Below, in pieces: positions 26,691 through 34,678 of a stretch of DNA of 56,960 nucleotides (positions are counted from its first letter, which is position 1; each line of letters opens with the position of its first letter). The stretch lies in assembly GCF_017353515.1 (NCBI RefSeq), contig NZ_JAFMPY010000031.1:1-56960 (forward strand). Reading direction: 5' to 3'. The notes beneath the pieces were generated by a model. That model worked only from the letters and a program-made list of their open reading frames with translations. It ran no database searches and was not told where the DNA came from. The DNA is from Jiella sonneratiae (GTDB taxonomy: Bacteria; Pseudomonadota; Alphaproteobacteria; Rhizobiales; Rhizobiaceae). The position numbers and the translations under genes are program-made.

Positions 26691-28037
26691 TCAGGCGGCG
26701 ACGAAGAGCGGCAGGCGGACGTCGAACCGCGCGCCGCCCGAAGCTGCTGCGCCGACACTGAGAGTGCCGCGATGGGCCTCGACGAGGCCGCGCACCACGG
26801 CGAGCCCGAGGCCGGCGCCGCCGGTCGCCCGGCTGCGCGAGGCTTCCATCCGCACGAACGGCTCGAAGATGATGTCGCGGATCGCCTCGGGGACGCCCGG
26901 GCCCTCGTCCTCGACTAAAAGCACCAGGAAGCCGGCCTCAACGCCGAGCCCGACATGCGCGGCACCGCCGTATTTGACGGCGTTGTCGACGAGATTGAAG
27001 ACGATCCGGCGCAGCGCCAGCCGGTCGCCGAGGACAGAGGCATTCCGCGCTTGCGGAGCGACTGCCAGCGTCACGGCGGCACCGTCCGATCGCTTGTGGG
27101 CCACCTCGTCCGCGACGATGCTCTCGAAGTCGACGAGTTCCTCGGCGAGTTCCTCGGCGCCGGTCCGGCTGGTCAAGAGCGCGTCGTCGAGCAGGCGGAT
27201 CATGTCGGCGATGTCGGCGATCGCCCCTTCGCGCTCCGGGCCGGCCGGGATCGCGTCGACGCGCAGCCGCAGCCGCGTCGCGAAGGTGCGCACGTCGTGC
27301 GAGATGCCGCCCACCATCGCCATGCGCGCGCGCAGGAGATTGGAAAGCCGGGTCTGAAGCCGGTCGAAGGCGTCGTAGAGCTGGCGGATTTCCGGCGCGC
27401 TCGCCCGCGGCGGTACCAGCGCGAGCGGGCGGGCGGACAGGTCCATCCGGTCGGCCGCCGCCGCGAGGCGGCGGATCGGCCGCGTCTCGCGGTGCATGAC
27501 GAGCAGTGCGGCAAAGGCGATGAGCGTGCCGAGAAGCCCGGCTCCGAAGCCGACCGGCAGGCCGAGCGGCGTCAGAGGGAGGCGCTCCTGCCAGGTAAGG
27601 ACGAGCGTTTCGCCGGTTTCGAGGCCGATGCGGACGCGCAGGGTGTCGCGGGCGTCGAGAAAGGGGCGCGGAATGGCCCGGGCGCGTCCGGAGCCCGAAC
27701 TCACCGCCACGGGGCGGGGGGCGAGGCTCGCTTCGAGGTCTTGCCGCAGGCGGGCGGCAGCGGCCGGAAGCCCGGCGTCGCCGGGCGGACCCGGCGCCTC
27801 GTCGTCGAGAGCGGCGTCGAGCGCATCGGACCGGACGGCGGCGAGGACCCTCGCGCGGGCTGCGGGACCGCTTGCTTCGAGAAGGGCGACGATCGCGCCG
27901 ATCCGCGCCGGGTCGAGGCCCGCCAGTTCGCCGTCGCCGGCCCTGCCCGCATAGACCAGACCGAGCGCGCTGAGCCAGACCGCCAGGAGGGCGCTGACGA
28001 AGATCAGCGCGATGCGCGTCGCGAGGCTCAGCGGCAT
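26691..28037 (-). CDS. Sensor histidine kinase
   Basis: A transmembrane kinase of 448 residues. Two membrane helices (about 7-29 and about 165-190) flank a periplasmic domain of about 135 residues with no recognised fold. HAMP follows, then the dimerisation helix with the phospho-accepting His in GGISHDVRTFATRLRLRVD, the N-box FNLVDNAVKYGG, the G1 box DEGPGVPEA and G2 box GGAGLGLAVVRG. The usual Pro after HDxRT is replaced by Phe. The gene starts 2 bp after the response-regulator stop. It may sense an envelope or haem signal, judged only from location. Confidence 0.92.
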   Translation of the reverse strand: MPLSLATRIALIFVSALLAVWLSALGLVYAGRAGDGELAGLDPARIGAIVALLEASGPAARARVLAAVRSDALDAALDDEAPGPPGDAGLPAAAARLRQDLEASLAPRPVAVSSGSGRARAIPRPFLDARDTLRVRIGLETGETLVLTWQERLPLTPLGLPVGFGAGLLGTLIAFAALLVMHRETRPIRRLAAAADRMDLSARPLALVPPRASAPEIRQLYDAFDRLQTRLSNLLRARMAMVGGISHDVRTFATRLRLRVDAIPAGPEREGAIADIADMIRLLDDALLTSRTGAEELAEELVDFESIVADEVAHKRSDGAAVTLAVAPQARNASVLGDRLALRRIVFNLVDNAVKYGGAAHVGLGVEAGFLVLLVEDEGPGVPEAIRDIIFEPFVRMEASRSRATGGAGLGLAVVRGLVEAHRGTLSVGAAASGGARFDVRLPLFVAA

Positions 28038-28039
28038 CC

Positions 28040-28756
28040 TCACGTCAGCGGCCGGACATGCGCGGTGAAGAGATAGCCGCCGTTCCGGACGGTGGTGATG
28101 AGGTTGCAGCCGGGGCTTGCCGCGTCGAGCTTCTTGCGCAGCCGCGAAACCAGCATGTCGACCGTCCGGTCGAAGGGATCGGCATCCCGGCCGCGGGTGA
28201 AGTCGAGAATCTGGTCGCGGGTGAGGACCCGGCGCGGCCGCTGGACGAAGCAGGCCAAGAGGTCGAACTCGCCGGTCGTCAGGGCGACGGGGTCGCCCTC
28301 GGTGGTCGCGATCTCGCGGGCGTCGAGATCGGCGACGAAGGCCGCGAAGGCGAAGCGCCGCGACGGCGGCGCCGGCATCTGTCCGCCGCCGCGGCGCAGC
28401 ACCGCCCGCACCCGCGCCAGGAGTTCCCGCGGGCCGAAGGGTTTGACCAGATAGTCGTCGGCGCCCATCTCGAGGCCGATGACGCGGTCGATCTCGTCGC
28501 CCTTGGCGGTCAGCATCAGGATCGGCAGCGTATCCCGGCTGCGGATGCGCCGGCAGATCGACAGCCCGTCCTCGCCCGGCAGCATGAGATCGAGGATGAG
28601 CAGGTCGGGCCGGCTGCGGGCGAGCTGGGCGTCCATCGCCGCCGCGTCGGCGACGGCGTCGACGCCGAATCCCTCGCGGGCGAGCATCTCGCTCACGAGC
28701 CGCCGGATCTCGTCGTCGTCCTCGACGACGAGGATCTTGCTGGTCGTCAGGCTCAT
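28040..28756 (-). CDS. OmpR-family response regulator
   Basis: A two-domain regulator of 238 residues. The receiver has the acidic pair EDDDE, phospho-acceptor Asp in LILDLMLPGEDG, Thr in MLTAKG and Lys in YLVKPFGP. The C-terminal winged helix contains LTTGEFDLLACFVQRPRRVLTRDQIL and DMLVSRLRKKLD. ATG 28756 was chosen by homology start, with a moderate AGGA site upstream. It is directly upstream of its cognate kinase, and two small secreted-protein genes lie upstream on the same strand and may be co-transcribed or regulated. Confidence 0.94.
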   Translation of the reverse strand: MSLTTSKILVVEDDDEIRRLVSEMLAREGFGVDAVADAAAMDAQLARSRPDLLILDLMLPGEDGLSICRRIRSRDTLPILMLTAKGDEIDRVIGLEMGADDYLVKPFGPRELLARVRAVLRRGGGQMPAPPSRRFAFAAFVADLDAREIATTEGDPVALTTGEFDLLACFVQRPRRVLTRDQILDFTRGRDADPFDRTVDMLVSRLRKKLDAASPGCNLITTVRNGGYLFTAHVRPLT

Positions 28757-28860
28757 GCGTTTCCTTTCCGCGCGTCCTTTCCGCGCGCGAGGTGCGCCAC
28801 GCCCGGCGGCCGGCTCCGTCATTCTGCCGGCCGGACGCCCGCAACCCGCGATGGCCCCGC

Positions 28861-29175
28861 CTATTGCGGCAGGGCGCCCCGGGCGGCTGCCTTGTCCCGC
28901 ATGGCCTTGGCCCGTTCGAGCGACTGCCCGCAAGCCGGGCTCAGCTGCTTCCGATTCCGGTCGAGGCAGGCGAGGATGCGGCCGCCGCCGGGCGAAACAC
29001 CGCGGCAGAGCCGATCATAATCGGCCCGGCAGAGACTGACGAGACGGCGGACCTCGTTGCGCATCTCGGGCGAGGCCTCGGCGCGCGCGGTGCCCGGAAC
29101 CGCTGTCGCGACGACGAGGATGGCGATCGCGGCGATCGTCGATGCCGCAAGAACCGGAACTCGGTTTTCGAGCAT
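28861..29175 (-). CDS. Small periplasmic cysteine-rich protein
   Basis: A 104-residue protein with a signal peptide (cleavage near ARA|EAS, residue 32). The mature part has one cysteine-rich GLG1-type repeat: LCRADYDRLC, then GGGRILACL, then LSPACGQSL. Four cysteines are available for two disulphides. Single-repeat proteins of this sort are frequent in rhizobial envelopes and lack an assigned function. It lies 104 bp upstream of the response regulator gene and 62 bp downstream of another small secreted-protein gene on the same strand. An envelope-stress or metal role is possible but unsupported. Confidence 0.8.
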   Translation of the reverse strand: MLENRVPVLAASTIAAIAILVVATAVPGTARAEASPEMRNEVRRLVSLCRADYDRLCRGVSPGGGRILACLDRNRKQLSPACGQSLERAKAMRDKAAARGALPQ

Positions 29176-29237
29176 GGCTCGTGTTTCCCTGATGAAGAGC
29201 GTGTGCGGAAGCCGGACCTGCCGGCCTCCGCGGGACG

Positions 29238-29540
29238 TCAGCGCCGGATCGTGCCCTGACGGGTGACGGTGGCGCCGCGGGGGCCGGTGGTCGTCCGGCT
29301 CGCGCTGCATGCGCCGCCGGCGCAGGAGACGCTTCCCTGTCTCGAAACCGAATTTCCATAAGGGCCGGTGCGGGTGACCTGGCGCGAACAGCTGCCATTG
29401 TAGCAGCTGCCGGAGCCGTCGATCGTGGCGGTGCCGCGCGGCCCGGTCACGGTGCCGTGGCGCGTCCAGGCGCCGGCTTCGGCGACGAAGCCGAGCGAAA
29501 GGGCGGCCGTCGTCGTGAAGGCCAGGAGCAGTCGGGTCAT
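29238..29540 (-). CDS. Small secreted Ser/Gly/Thr-rich repeat protein
   Basis: A 100-residue protein with a signal peptide (MTRLLLAFTTTAALSLGF, cleaved near AGA|W). The mature part repeats a TGPRG/TGPYG unit three times (TVTGPRGTATI, RTGPYGNSV, TTGPRGATV), separated by two short loops CYNGSC and CAGGAC that could each form a disulphide. This looks like a small repetitive beta structure. I do not recognise a functional family. ATG 29540 has GGAG 7 bases upstream, preferred over a longer frame from 29585. It is first of four same-strand genes ending in the histidine kinase. Confidence 0.72.
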   Translation of the reverse strand: MTRLLLAFTTTAALSLGFVAEAGAWTRHGTVTGPRGTATIDGSGSCYNGSCSRQVTRTGPYGNSVSRQGSVSCAGGACSASRTTTGPRGATVTRQGTIRR

Positions 29541-29727
29541 CAGTCGTCTCCTTGGTTCGGCGGACCTCCCTCGGAGGGCCGTCATGGGCAGGAGACTGCC
29601 CGGCCGAGTTGGATGGCGTGTGTGCGGCAGGACGGCGAATGTCTCGGATCGTCACGAGATGTAACGGCGCGGTCCCGCCGGCCCGTCGCCACGATGGTCG
29701 CCCCGGGGCTCCGGTCCGTCCCGCGCG

Positions 29728-31014
29728 TCAGACCTTGAGCCGGCGCAGCCCGGGCGAGAGGAGCGCGAGGGCGACCGCGAAGACGAGGATCGACGCGCCC
29801 ATCGCGGCATAGGTCGCGCGGATGCCGATCACCGCCGACAGGGCGGCGGCACCGGCCGTGCCGAGGGGCATCAGGCCGCGATTGAGGAACAGGGTGCTCA
29901 TCACCCGCCCGCGATATTCGTCGCTCACCATCATCTGCATGATCGTGTTCAGCGTCGTGTTGTAGCTGATGTAGGCCGCCCCGGCGAAGATCAGGATCAC
30001 CGGCGCCGCGAGGTCGACGGTATTGAGGGCGAGCACGATCAGGGCGGTGCCGAACAGGACGAGCAGGAGGAGCAGCACGCGGCCCTGCCGCAGGAGCTCG
30101 GTGAAGCCGCCGATGGCGAGCGCCCCGACGACCGAGCCGGCGCCCGCCGCCGAGGTCAGGACGCCGAGGCCGACCGGGCCCCAGTGGAGCGCGTCGTGGG
30201 CGAACAGAGCGAGCAGCATGATGAAGGGCTGGCCGAGAAAGACCGGCAGCAGCGACACGAGGACGAGCAGCACGAGCAGCCGGCGCGTCGCGACGTAGCG
30301 CAGCCCTGCGGCGATCGAGCCGGCGAGGCTTTCGCTGTGCCGGACCCGGCGCTCGAAGGGCGGCAGGTCCATCGCCGTCAGGGTGAGCAGCACGGCGAGG
30401 TAGCTCACCGCGTTGACGGCGAAGCAGGTGGCGAGGCCGAACCGCGCGATCAGGATGCCGGCCAGCATCGGGCCGAGCACCTTGGTCGAATTGATCGTCA
30501 CCGAATTGAGCGCCACGGCGTTGGGCACGTCCTTCGGCGGCACCAGCGTCGGGATCAGCGAGTGGCGGGCCGGAAGGTTGAAGGCCATGACGCCGCCTCT
30601 GCCCGCCGCGAGGAGGCAGAGCGCCCAGACCGGCGTCGTGCCGGCGATCGTCATGGCGGTCAGGACGATCGCCAGGATCATGGCGACGCTCTGCACCCGC
30701 AGGAGCAGCCGCCGGCGTTCCGTCCGGTCGGCGATTGCGCCGCCGACCAGCGTCAGGGCGAGGATCGGGACGGCGCGGCTGAGATTGACGAGGGCGAGGT
30801 CGAGGGCGGAGCCGGTCTGTGCCACGATCAGCCAGTTGAGCGCCACCTGGTCGAGCCAGTCGCCGCTGTTCGACACCAGCGTCCCGATCCACAGCAGGCG
30901 GTAGTTGCGATGCCTGAGGGCGGTGAAGAACCGGCTGCCGCCGGGAGCCAGCTGCTCCCCAACGCTGCTCCCGAAGCGCACGTCGATGACCCCCCGTGTC
31001 GTGCGGATCGGCAC
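29728..31014 (-). CDS. MFS exporter, EntS-like (MFS_3)
   Basis: A 12-helix major facilitator protein of 428 residues. The N-terminus carries RHRNYRLLWIGTLVSNSGDWLDQVALNWLI, typical of MFS_3 (enterobactin exporter EntS-like) members, with the motif A loop GGAIADRTERRRLLL between helices 2 and 3. GTG 31014 has GAGGA 6 bases upstream. It lies 95 bp after the prpB-like gene on the same strand and might be co-transcribed with it. Such proteins export siderophores, drugs or metabolites; the substrate is unknown. Confidence 0.88.
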   Translation of the reverse strand: MPIRTTRGVIDVRFGSSVGEQLAPGGSRFFTALRHRNYRLLWIGTLVSNSGDWLDQVALNWLIVAQTGSALDLALVNLSRAVPILALTLVGGAIADRTERRRLLLRVQSVAMILAIVLTAMTIAGTTPVWALCLLAAGRGGVMAFNLPARHSLIPTLVPPKDVPNAVALNSVTINSTKVLGPMLAGILIARFGLATCFAVNAVSYLAVLLTLTAMDLPPFERRVRHSESLAGSIAAGLRYVATRRLLVLLVLVSLLPVFLGQPFIMLLALFAHDALHWGPVGLGVLTSAAGAGSVVGALAIGGFTELLRQGRVLLLLLVLFGTALIVLALNTVDLAAPVILIFAGAAYISYNTTLNTIMQMMVSDEYRGRVMSTLFLNRGLMPLGTAGAAALSAVIGIRATYAAMGASILVFAVALALLSPGLRRLKV

Positions 31015-31109
31015 GATCGTTCCTCGGACGCGCCGAGGCACTGCCTGTTTTTCCGGCCGGTGCCTGCCGGCCGGCAGACGGCGATCCCCGCGCCGCCGGC
31101 GGATTCCCG

Positions 31110-32021
31110 TCAGTCGATCGGCGGCGGCGCGACGGAGGCGGCGATGCTGGCGTCCAGCGCCTCGAAGTCGTGGTAGCCGATGGTCTCGTAGAGCTCGACG
31201 CGGGTCTGCATGCGCGGCAGCAGCGACTTCGTGCTGCCTTCCGCGGCGAGGGTGGCGTAGAGCTCCTTCTGCGCCTTGGCGGCGACGCGCAGCGCGCTCA
31301 CCGGCCAGATCACCATCCTGCAGCCCCAGGAGGAAAACTCCTCGAGGGTGATGTGGGGCGTGCGCCCGAACTCGGTCATGTTGGCGAGGATCGGCGCGTC
31401 GACCCGGCTGGCGAATTCGCGGAACATCTCCGCCGAGGTGAGGGCCTCGGGAAAGATCGCGTCGGCGCCGGCCTCGAGATACAGCCTGGCGCGGGCGACG
31501 GCGGCGTCCATGCCCTCGTTGGCGACCGCGTCGGTGCGGGCGATGACGTAGAGATGGCGCCGCGCCCGGGCGGCGGCGGCGACCTTCGCGGCCATGTCCT
31601 CGGGGCTGGCGAGCCGCTTGCCGTTGAGGTGGCCGCACTTCTTGGGCAGGATCTGGTCCTCGATGTGGACGGCGCCGGCGCCCGCATCCTCGAACGAACG
31701 CACCATGTGCATGACGTTGAGCGCTTCGCCGTATCCGGTGTCGCCGTCGACGAGGAGCGGCAGCATCGAGGCCCGCGCCACCTGCCGGATGTAGAAGCTC
31801 ATGTCCTCGACGGTGAGGATGCCGAGATCGGGAAGGCCCATCGACGCCGAGACGGCGGCCCCCGAGAGATAGAGCGCCTCGAAGCCCGCCTCGCGCGCCT
31901 GGAGCGCCGCCATGCCGTTGTGCGCACCGGGTATCGCGAGCGCGCCGGGGCGTTCGACGAGGGCGCGGAAGCGCTTGCCCGCCGGCTCTTCGGGCCAATC
32001 GGAGGCAACGAGATAGGTCAT
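31110..32021 (-). CDS. prpB: Methylisocitrate lyase-like PEP mutase/ICL enzyme
   Basis: A (beta/alpha)8 lyase of 303 residues in the isocitrate lyase/PEP mutase superfamily. The catalytic loop is PKKCGH, and metal-site residues are in LVDGDTGYGE and VHIEDQ. These mark a C-C lyase such as 2-methylisocitrate lyase (giving pyruvate and succinate), 2,3-dimethylmalate lyase or an oxaloacetate decarboxylase. No prpC or prpR is nearby. Two PrpD-family genes lie in the divergent operon, so it may cleave a substituted malate formed there. It follows the double-HTH LysR gene by 195 bp. Confidence 0.88.
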   Translation of the reverse strand: MTYLVASDWPEEPAGKRFRALVERPGALAIPGAHNGMAALQAREAGFEALYLSGAAVSASMGLPDLGILTVEDMSFYIRQVARASMLPLLVDGDTGYGEALNVMHMVRSFEDAGAGAVHIEDQILPKKCGHLNGKRLASPEDMAAKVAAAARARRHLYVIARTDAVANEGMDAAVARARLYLEAGADAIFPEALTSAEMFREFASRVDAPILANMTEFGRTPHITLEEFSSWGCRMVIWPVSALRVAAKAQKELYATLAAEGSTKSLLPRMQTRVELYETIGYHDFEALDASIAASVAPPPID

Positions 32022-32152
32022 GATGGATCAGGCCTGTTCGGTCAGTGGCTTTCTGGCCGGCAGAACATGCAGTTGCCGGACGGCTTGTCCATTCACCTTG
32101 CTGCTCGGCGCGATAAGAAATGCTTCACCGGCCCGTGCCGTCGCGCGGTGCC

Positions 32153-32206
32153 GGGATCCGGGGCTGTGGCCCGATTCTGGGGGCACGGGGCTGGGATCCG
32201 GGGCTG
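32153..32206. repeat. Two direct copies of GGGATCCGGGGCTG
   Basis: Copies at 32153-32166 and 32193-32206, exactly 40 bp apart, between the LysR and prpB-like genes. No hairpin or coding function was recognised. Confidence 0.85.
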
Positions 32207-32216
32207 GGGCGAGCGG

Positions 32217-33500
32217 TCAGTTGCAGGTCTGCGCCATCTCTGCCGCCGCCGCCTCCGGCTCGCCCGGCGGCATCGGCTGCGTGCCCGGCGGCCGCGACCT
32301 GTCGCGCAGGAGCTCCATGAACCGGGCCTGCGGAGCGGTCGGCACCCAGTTGGCGCGGGCGGTGATCCCGTCGGGCGGGCGGGAGATGCTCAGGCCGTAG
32401 TTCAGGGCCTCGAAATCCGCCGTCTGGGGATCGTCGGCGATCTCGCGGGAGGTGAGCAGGGTCAGGCGATCGCTGTTTCGCATCAGGGAGAGCTGGATCG
32501 CGATGGAGCTGGCGTTCACGCTGATCTGCGGCTTTTTCGCCGTATTCTCGAAGATCCGGTCGAAGGCGGCCCGCCGCTGCGTGCCGACATGCGGCACGAT
32601 CCAGTCGAATTCGACGAGATCGGCGGTGGCGATATCGTCACGGCAGGCGAGGGGATGGCCGCACCGCGCCACCACCCGGTAGCAGTCGCGGTAGAGCACC
32701 TCCTCGGTGACGTCGTCGATATTCGCCGGACACTTCATCGGCCCGAACATCAGGTCGACCTCGCCGTGCCGCAGCCGGGAGAGCAGGCTGACATAGCTGC
32801 CGTCGACGATCTCGACGGTCGCCGCCGGATAGGCGTGGAGAAAGTCGTTGACGGCGAGCGCCAGAACGTGGCCGGCAGCCAGGGGCTGCGAACCGATGAC
32901 GATGCGCGAGCGGGCCTCGCCTCTGAGGGCGCCGACTTCCTGGACAGCCGCCTCGATCTCCGAAAAGGCCAGCACCAGGCGCCGCGCCAGTTCCCGGCCG
33001 GCGGGGTTGGTGGTCATGCCGGCCGCGGTCCGCTCGTAGATCGTCTTGCCGACGATCTTCTCCAGTTCCCGGGCGTTGCGGTGGAGCGCCGTGCGCGAGA
33101 CCAGCAGCCGCTTGGAGGCTTCGTCGAAGGAGTGCGCCCGCGCGACTTCGATCAGCGAGCGGATCTGCGAGGCCGTCAGCATCGAGGCGATGCGCGGCGC
33201 GGCGGACACGTCCCCTCCGAGAGCTGCCACCGACGCGTTCATCTCGGCGAACAGACGCTCGACCCGCCGCAGGACGAGGCGGCCGGCATCCGTCAGGTAT
33301 GAGCCGGTGGAGCGCCGGTCGAGCAGCGGGCAGCCGAACCAGGCCTCGACCTTGGCGATCGACTGGGTCACCGCCGGCTGCGACACGCAGACGAGCTCGG
33401 CGGCCTGACTCACGCTGTTGCACTGCGCAACGGCGTCGAAAGCCCGGAGCCCCCGCAGATTCGGCATGGGCAGCGGCTCAGTCCGTCCCCGTTCCGGCAT
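32217..33500 (-). CDS. LysR-family regulator with two HTH domains
   Basis: A 427-residue regulator, about 125 longer than an ordinary LysR protein. A first winged helix (about residues 14-76) contains SVSQAAELVCVSQPAVTQSI. After a linker a second one (about 107-168) contains SFDEASKRLLVSRTALHRNA. A periplasmic-binding-like effector domain occupies about 194-400. Both HTH units look complete. The C-terminus is Pro/Glu-rich. ATG 33500 is taken; ATG 33467 is possible. It diverges from the 12 kb catabolic operon by 176 bp and is the natural candidate to control it and, downstream, the prpB-like gene. Confidence 0.88.
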   Translation of the reverse strand: MPERGRTEPLPMPNLRGLRAFDAVAQCNSVSQAAELVCVSQPAVTQSIAKVEAWFGCPLLDRRSTGSYLTDAGRLVLRRVERLFAEMNASVAALGGDVSAAPRIASMLTASQIRSLIEVARAHSFDEASKRLLVSRTALHRNARELEKIVGKTIYERTAAGMTTNPAGRELARRLVLAFSEIEAAVQEVGALRGEARSRIVIGSQPLAAGHVLALAVNDFLHAYPAATVEIVDGSYVSLLSRLRHGEVDLMFGPMKCPANIDDVTEEVLYRDCYRVVARCGHPLACRDDIATADLVEFDWIVPHVGTQRRAAFDRIFENTAKKPQISVNASSIAIQLSLMRNSDRLTLLTSREIADDPQTADFEALNYGLSISRPPDGITARANWVPTAPQARFMELLRDRSRPPGTQPMPPGEPEAAAAEMAQTCN

Positions 33501-33531
33501 TTCCGATCCCGCAATACTTATCGCTCTTGGA

Positions 33532-33550
33532 CCGGTTTGAATTTCACCGG
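33532..33550. promoter_or_regulatory. Inverted repeat, possible LysR operator
   Basis: CCGGT and ACCGG arms flank an AT-rich 9-base centre in the gap between the divergent LysR gene and the catabolic operon. Size, symmetry and place fit a LysR-type recognition site. With two HTH domains per subunit, longer compound sites would be expected. Confidence 0.4.
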
Positions 33551-33647
33551 CCGGGCGGAATCCTGCACCTTCCACCCAACGAGGGCAACAGGGCAGTGCG
33601 GGGGAGAGACCGCGCCCGTCGCCGACGGATCAGGGTGGGAGGAAGCC

Positions 33648-33689
33648 ATGTCTTTGTCGCAAGCTGCGGCGGCACCATGCCGCCGGTGA
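33648..33689 (+). CDS. Possible 13-codon leader ORF or frameshifted start
   Basis: An ATG at 33648 with the best ribosome binding site in the area (GGGAGG, 6 bases upstream) reads only 13 codons (MSLSQAAAAPCRR) to a TGA at 33687. It overlaps the start of the binding-protein gene in another frame. Either it is a short upstream ORF coupled to the next gene, or the true start of that gene is here and one base is lost or gained between. It is too short to judge by composition. Confidence 0.35.
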   Translation: MSLSQAAAAPCRR

Positions 33690-34678
33690 GCGCTGCCGCT
33701 CCCGCGGCTTCGGGCGCCGACGTGCTGCGGGTCGGCTGCTATCCGACCGCCAAGTCGCTGCCGCTGCGGATCGGCATCGAGAAGGGCTTCTTCGCCGCCT
33801 GCGGCCTCGACGTGTCGTTGAGCTATGAGAACAATTCCCGCCTCCAGCGCGACCGACTCGCCTCCGGCGACTTCGACGTCATCCACATCGCCGTCGACAA
33901 TGCGGTCTCGATGCTCGAGGAGGACGGGCTCGACGTCGTCGTCGTGCTGGGCGGCGACAGCGGCATGAACGAATTCTTCGTCCAGCCCGACATCGACGGC
34001 TTTGCCGGCATCCGCGGCCGGCGCGTCGTGGTGGACGCCGTCGACACGGCCTATGCGCTGCAGGCGGTCAAGATCCTCGCCGACCACGGGCTCGCCGCCG
34101 GCCGCGACTACACGCTCGATCCGGTCGGCCGGGGCGCGCTGCGGCTCGAAGCCATGCAGGCCGACCCCTCCGCTGCGGCCGCCGTGCTCAATCCGCCCTA
34201 TTCGCTCGAGGCGGAGGATCTCGGCTTCCGCTCGCTCGGCCGCACCGTCGAACTTCTCGGCGGCTATCAGGCCGGCGGCGCCTTCGTGCTGCGTGATTGG
34301 GCGCGGGCCAACGAAGACCGGCTGGTGCGCTACCTTGCCGCCTATCTCGAGGCGCTGCGCTGGATGCGGCTGCCCGGCAACCGCGCCCACTGCGTGGGCG
34401 TGCTCTGCGAACAGCTGCAGCTTTCGGCCGACGTCGCCGCCCGCTCGCTGGCGCAGCTTCTCGACCCGGACTTCGGCTTCGCCGCCGACGCCGAGATCGA
34501 CCCGGCGGGCTTCGAAAAGGTTCTCGAGCTGCGCCGAATGACGGCTAGCACGCCGGCACGGACCCCGGCCCGCGCCGCCTCGGGCGACATGATCGATCTC
34601 CGCTACTACCGCATGGCTCTCGCGCGCCTTTCGCCGCCGTCGGCCGAGCCAACCACGAACAGGCAGAACGGCATATGA
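33677..34678 (+). CDS. Substrate-binding (NMT1/THI5-like) protein without signal peptide
   Basis: A 333-residue periplasmic-binding-fold protein of the nitrate/taurine/THI5 type. It begins VLRVGCYPTAKSLPLRIGIEKGFFAACGLDV and continues with LASGDFDVIHIAVDNAVSM and a C-terminal lobe. No hydrophobic signal peptide lies in front of the fold, and no ABC permease or ATPase is nearby. It could be a cytosolic enzyme- or sensor-like member, or its 5' end may be disturbed: the strong ribosome binding site belongs to an out-of-frame ATG at 33648. It overlaps the next gene by 4 bases (ATGA), as first main gene of the catabolic operon. Confidence 0.78.
   Translation: MPPVSAAAPAASGADVLRVGCYPTAKSLPLRIGIEKGFFAACGLDVSLSYENNSRLQRDRLASGDFDVIHIAVDNAVSMLEEDGLDVVVVLGGDSGMNEFFVQPDIDGFAGIRGRRVVVDAVDTAYALQAVKILADHGLAAGRDYTLDPVGRGALRLEAMQADPSAAAAVLNPPYSLEAEDLGFRSLGRTVELLGGYQAGGAFVLRDWARANEDRLVRYLAAYLEALRWMRLPGNRAHCVGVLCEQLQLSADVAARSLAQLLDPDFGFAADAEIDPAGFEKVLELRRMTASTPARTPARAASGDMIDLRYYRMALARLSPPSAEPTTNRQNGI

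Noticed and set aside
30996-33302. 768-codon plus-strand frame opposite the prpB-like and lysR genes
   Set aside because: Shadow frame running across two genes and an intergenic gap; no recognisable domain.
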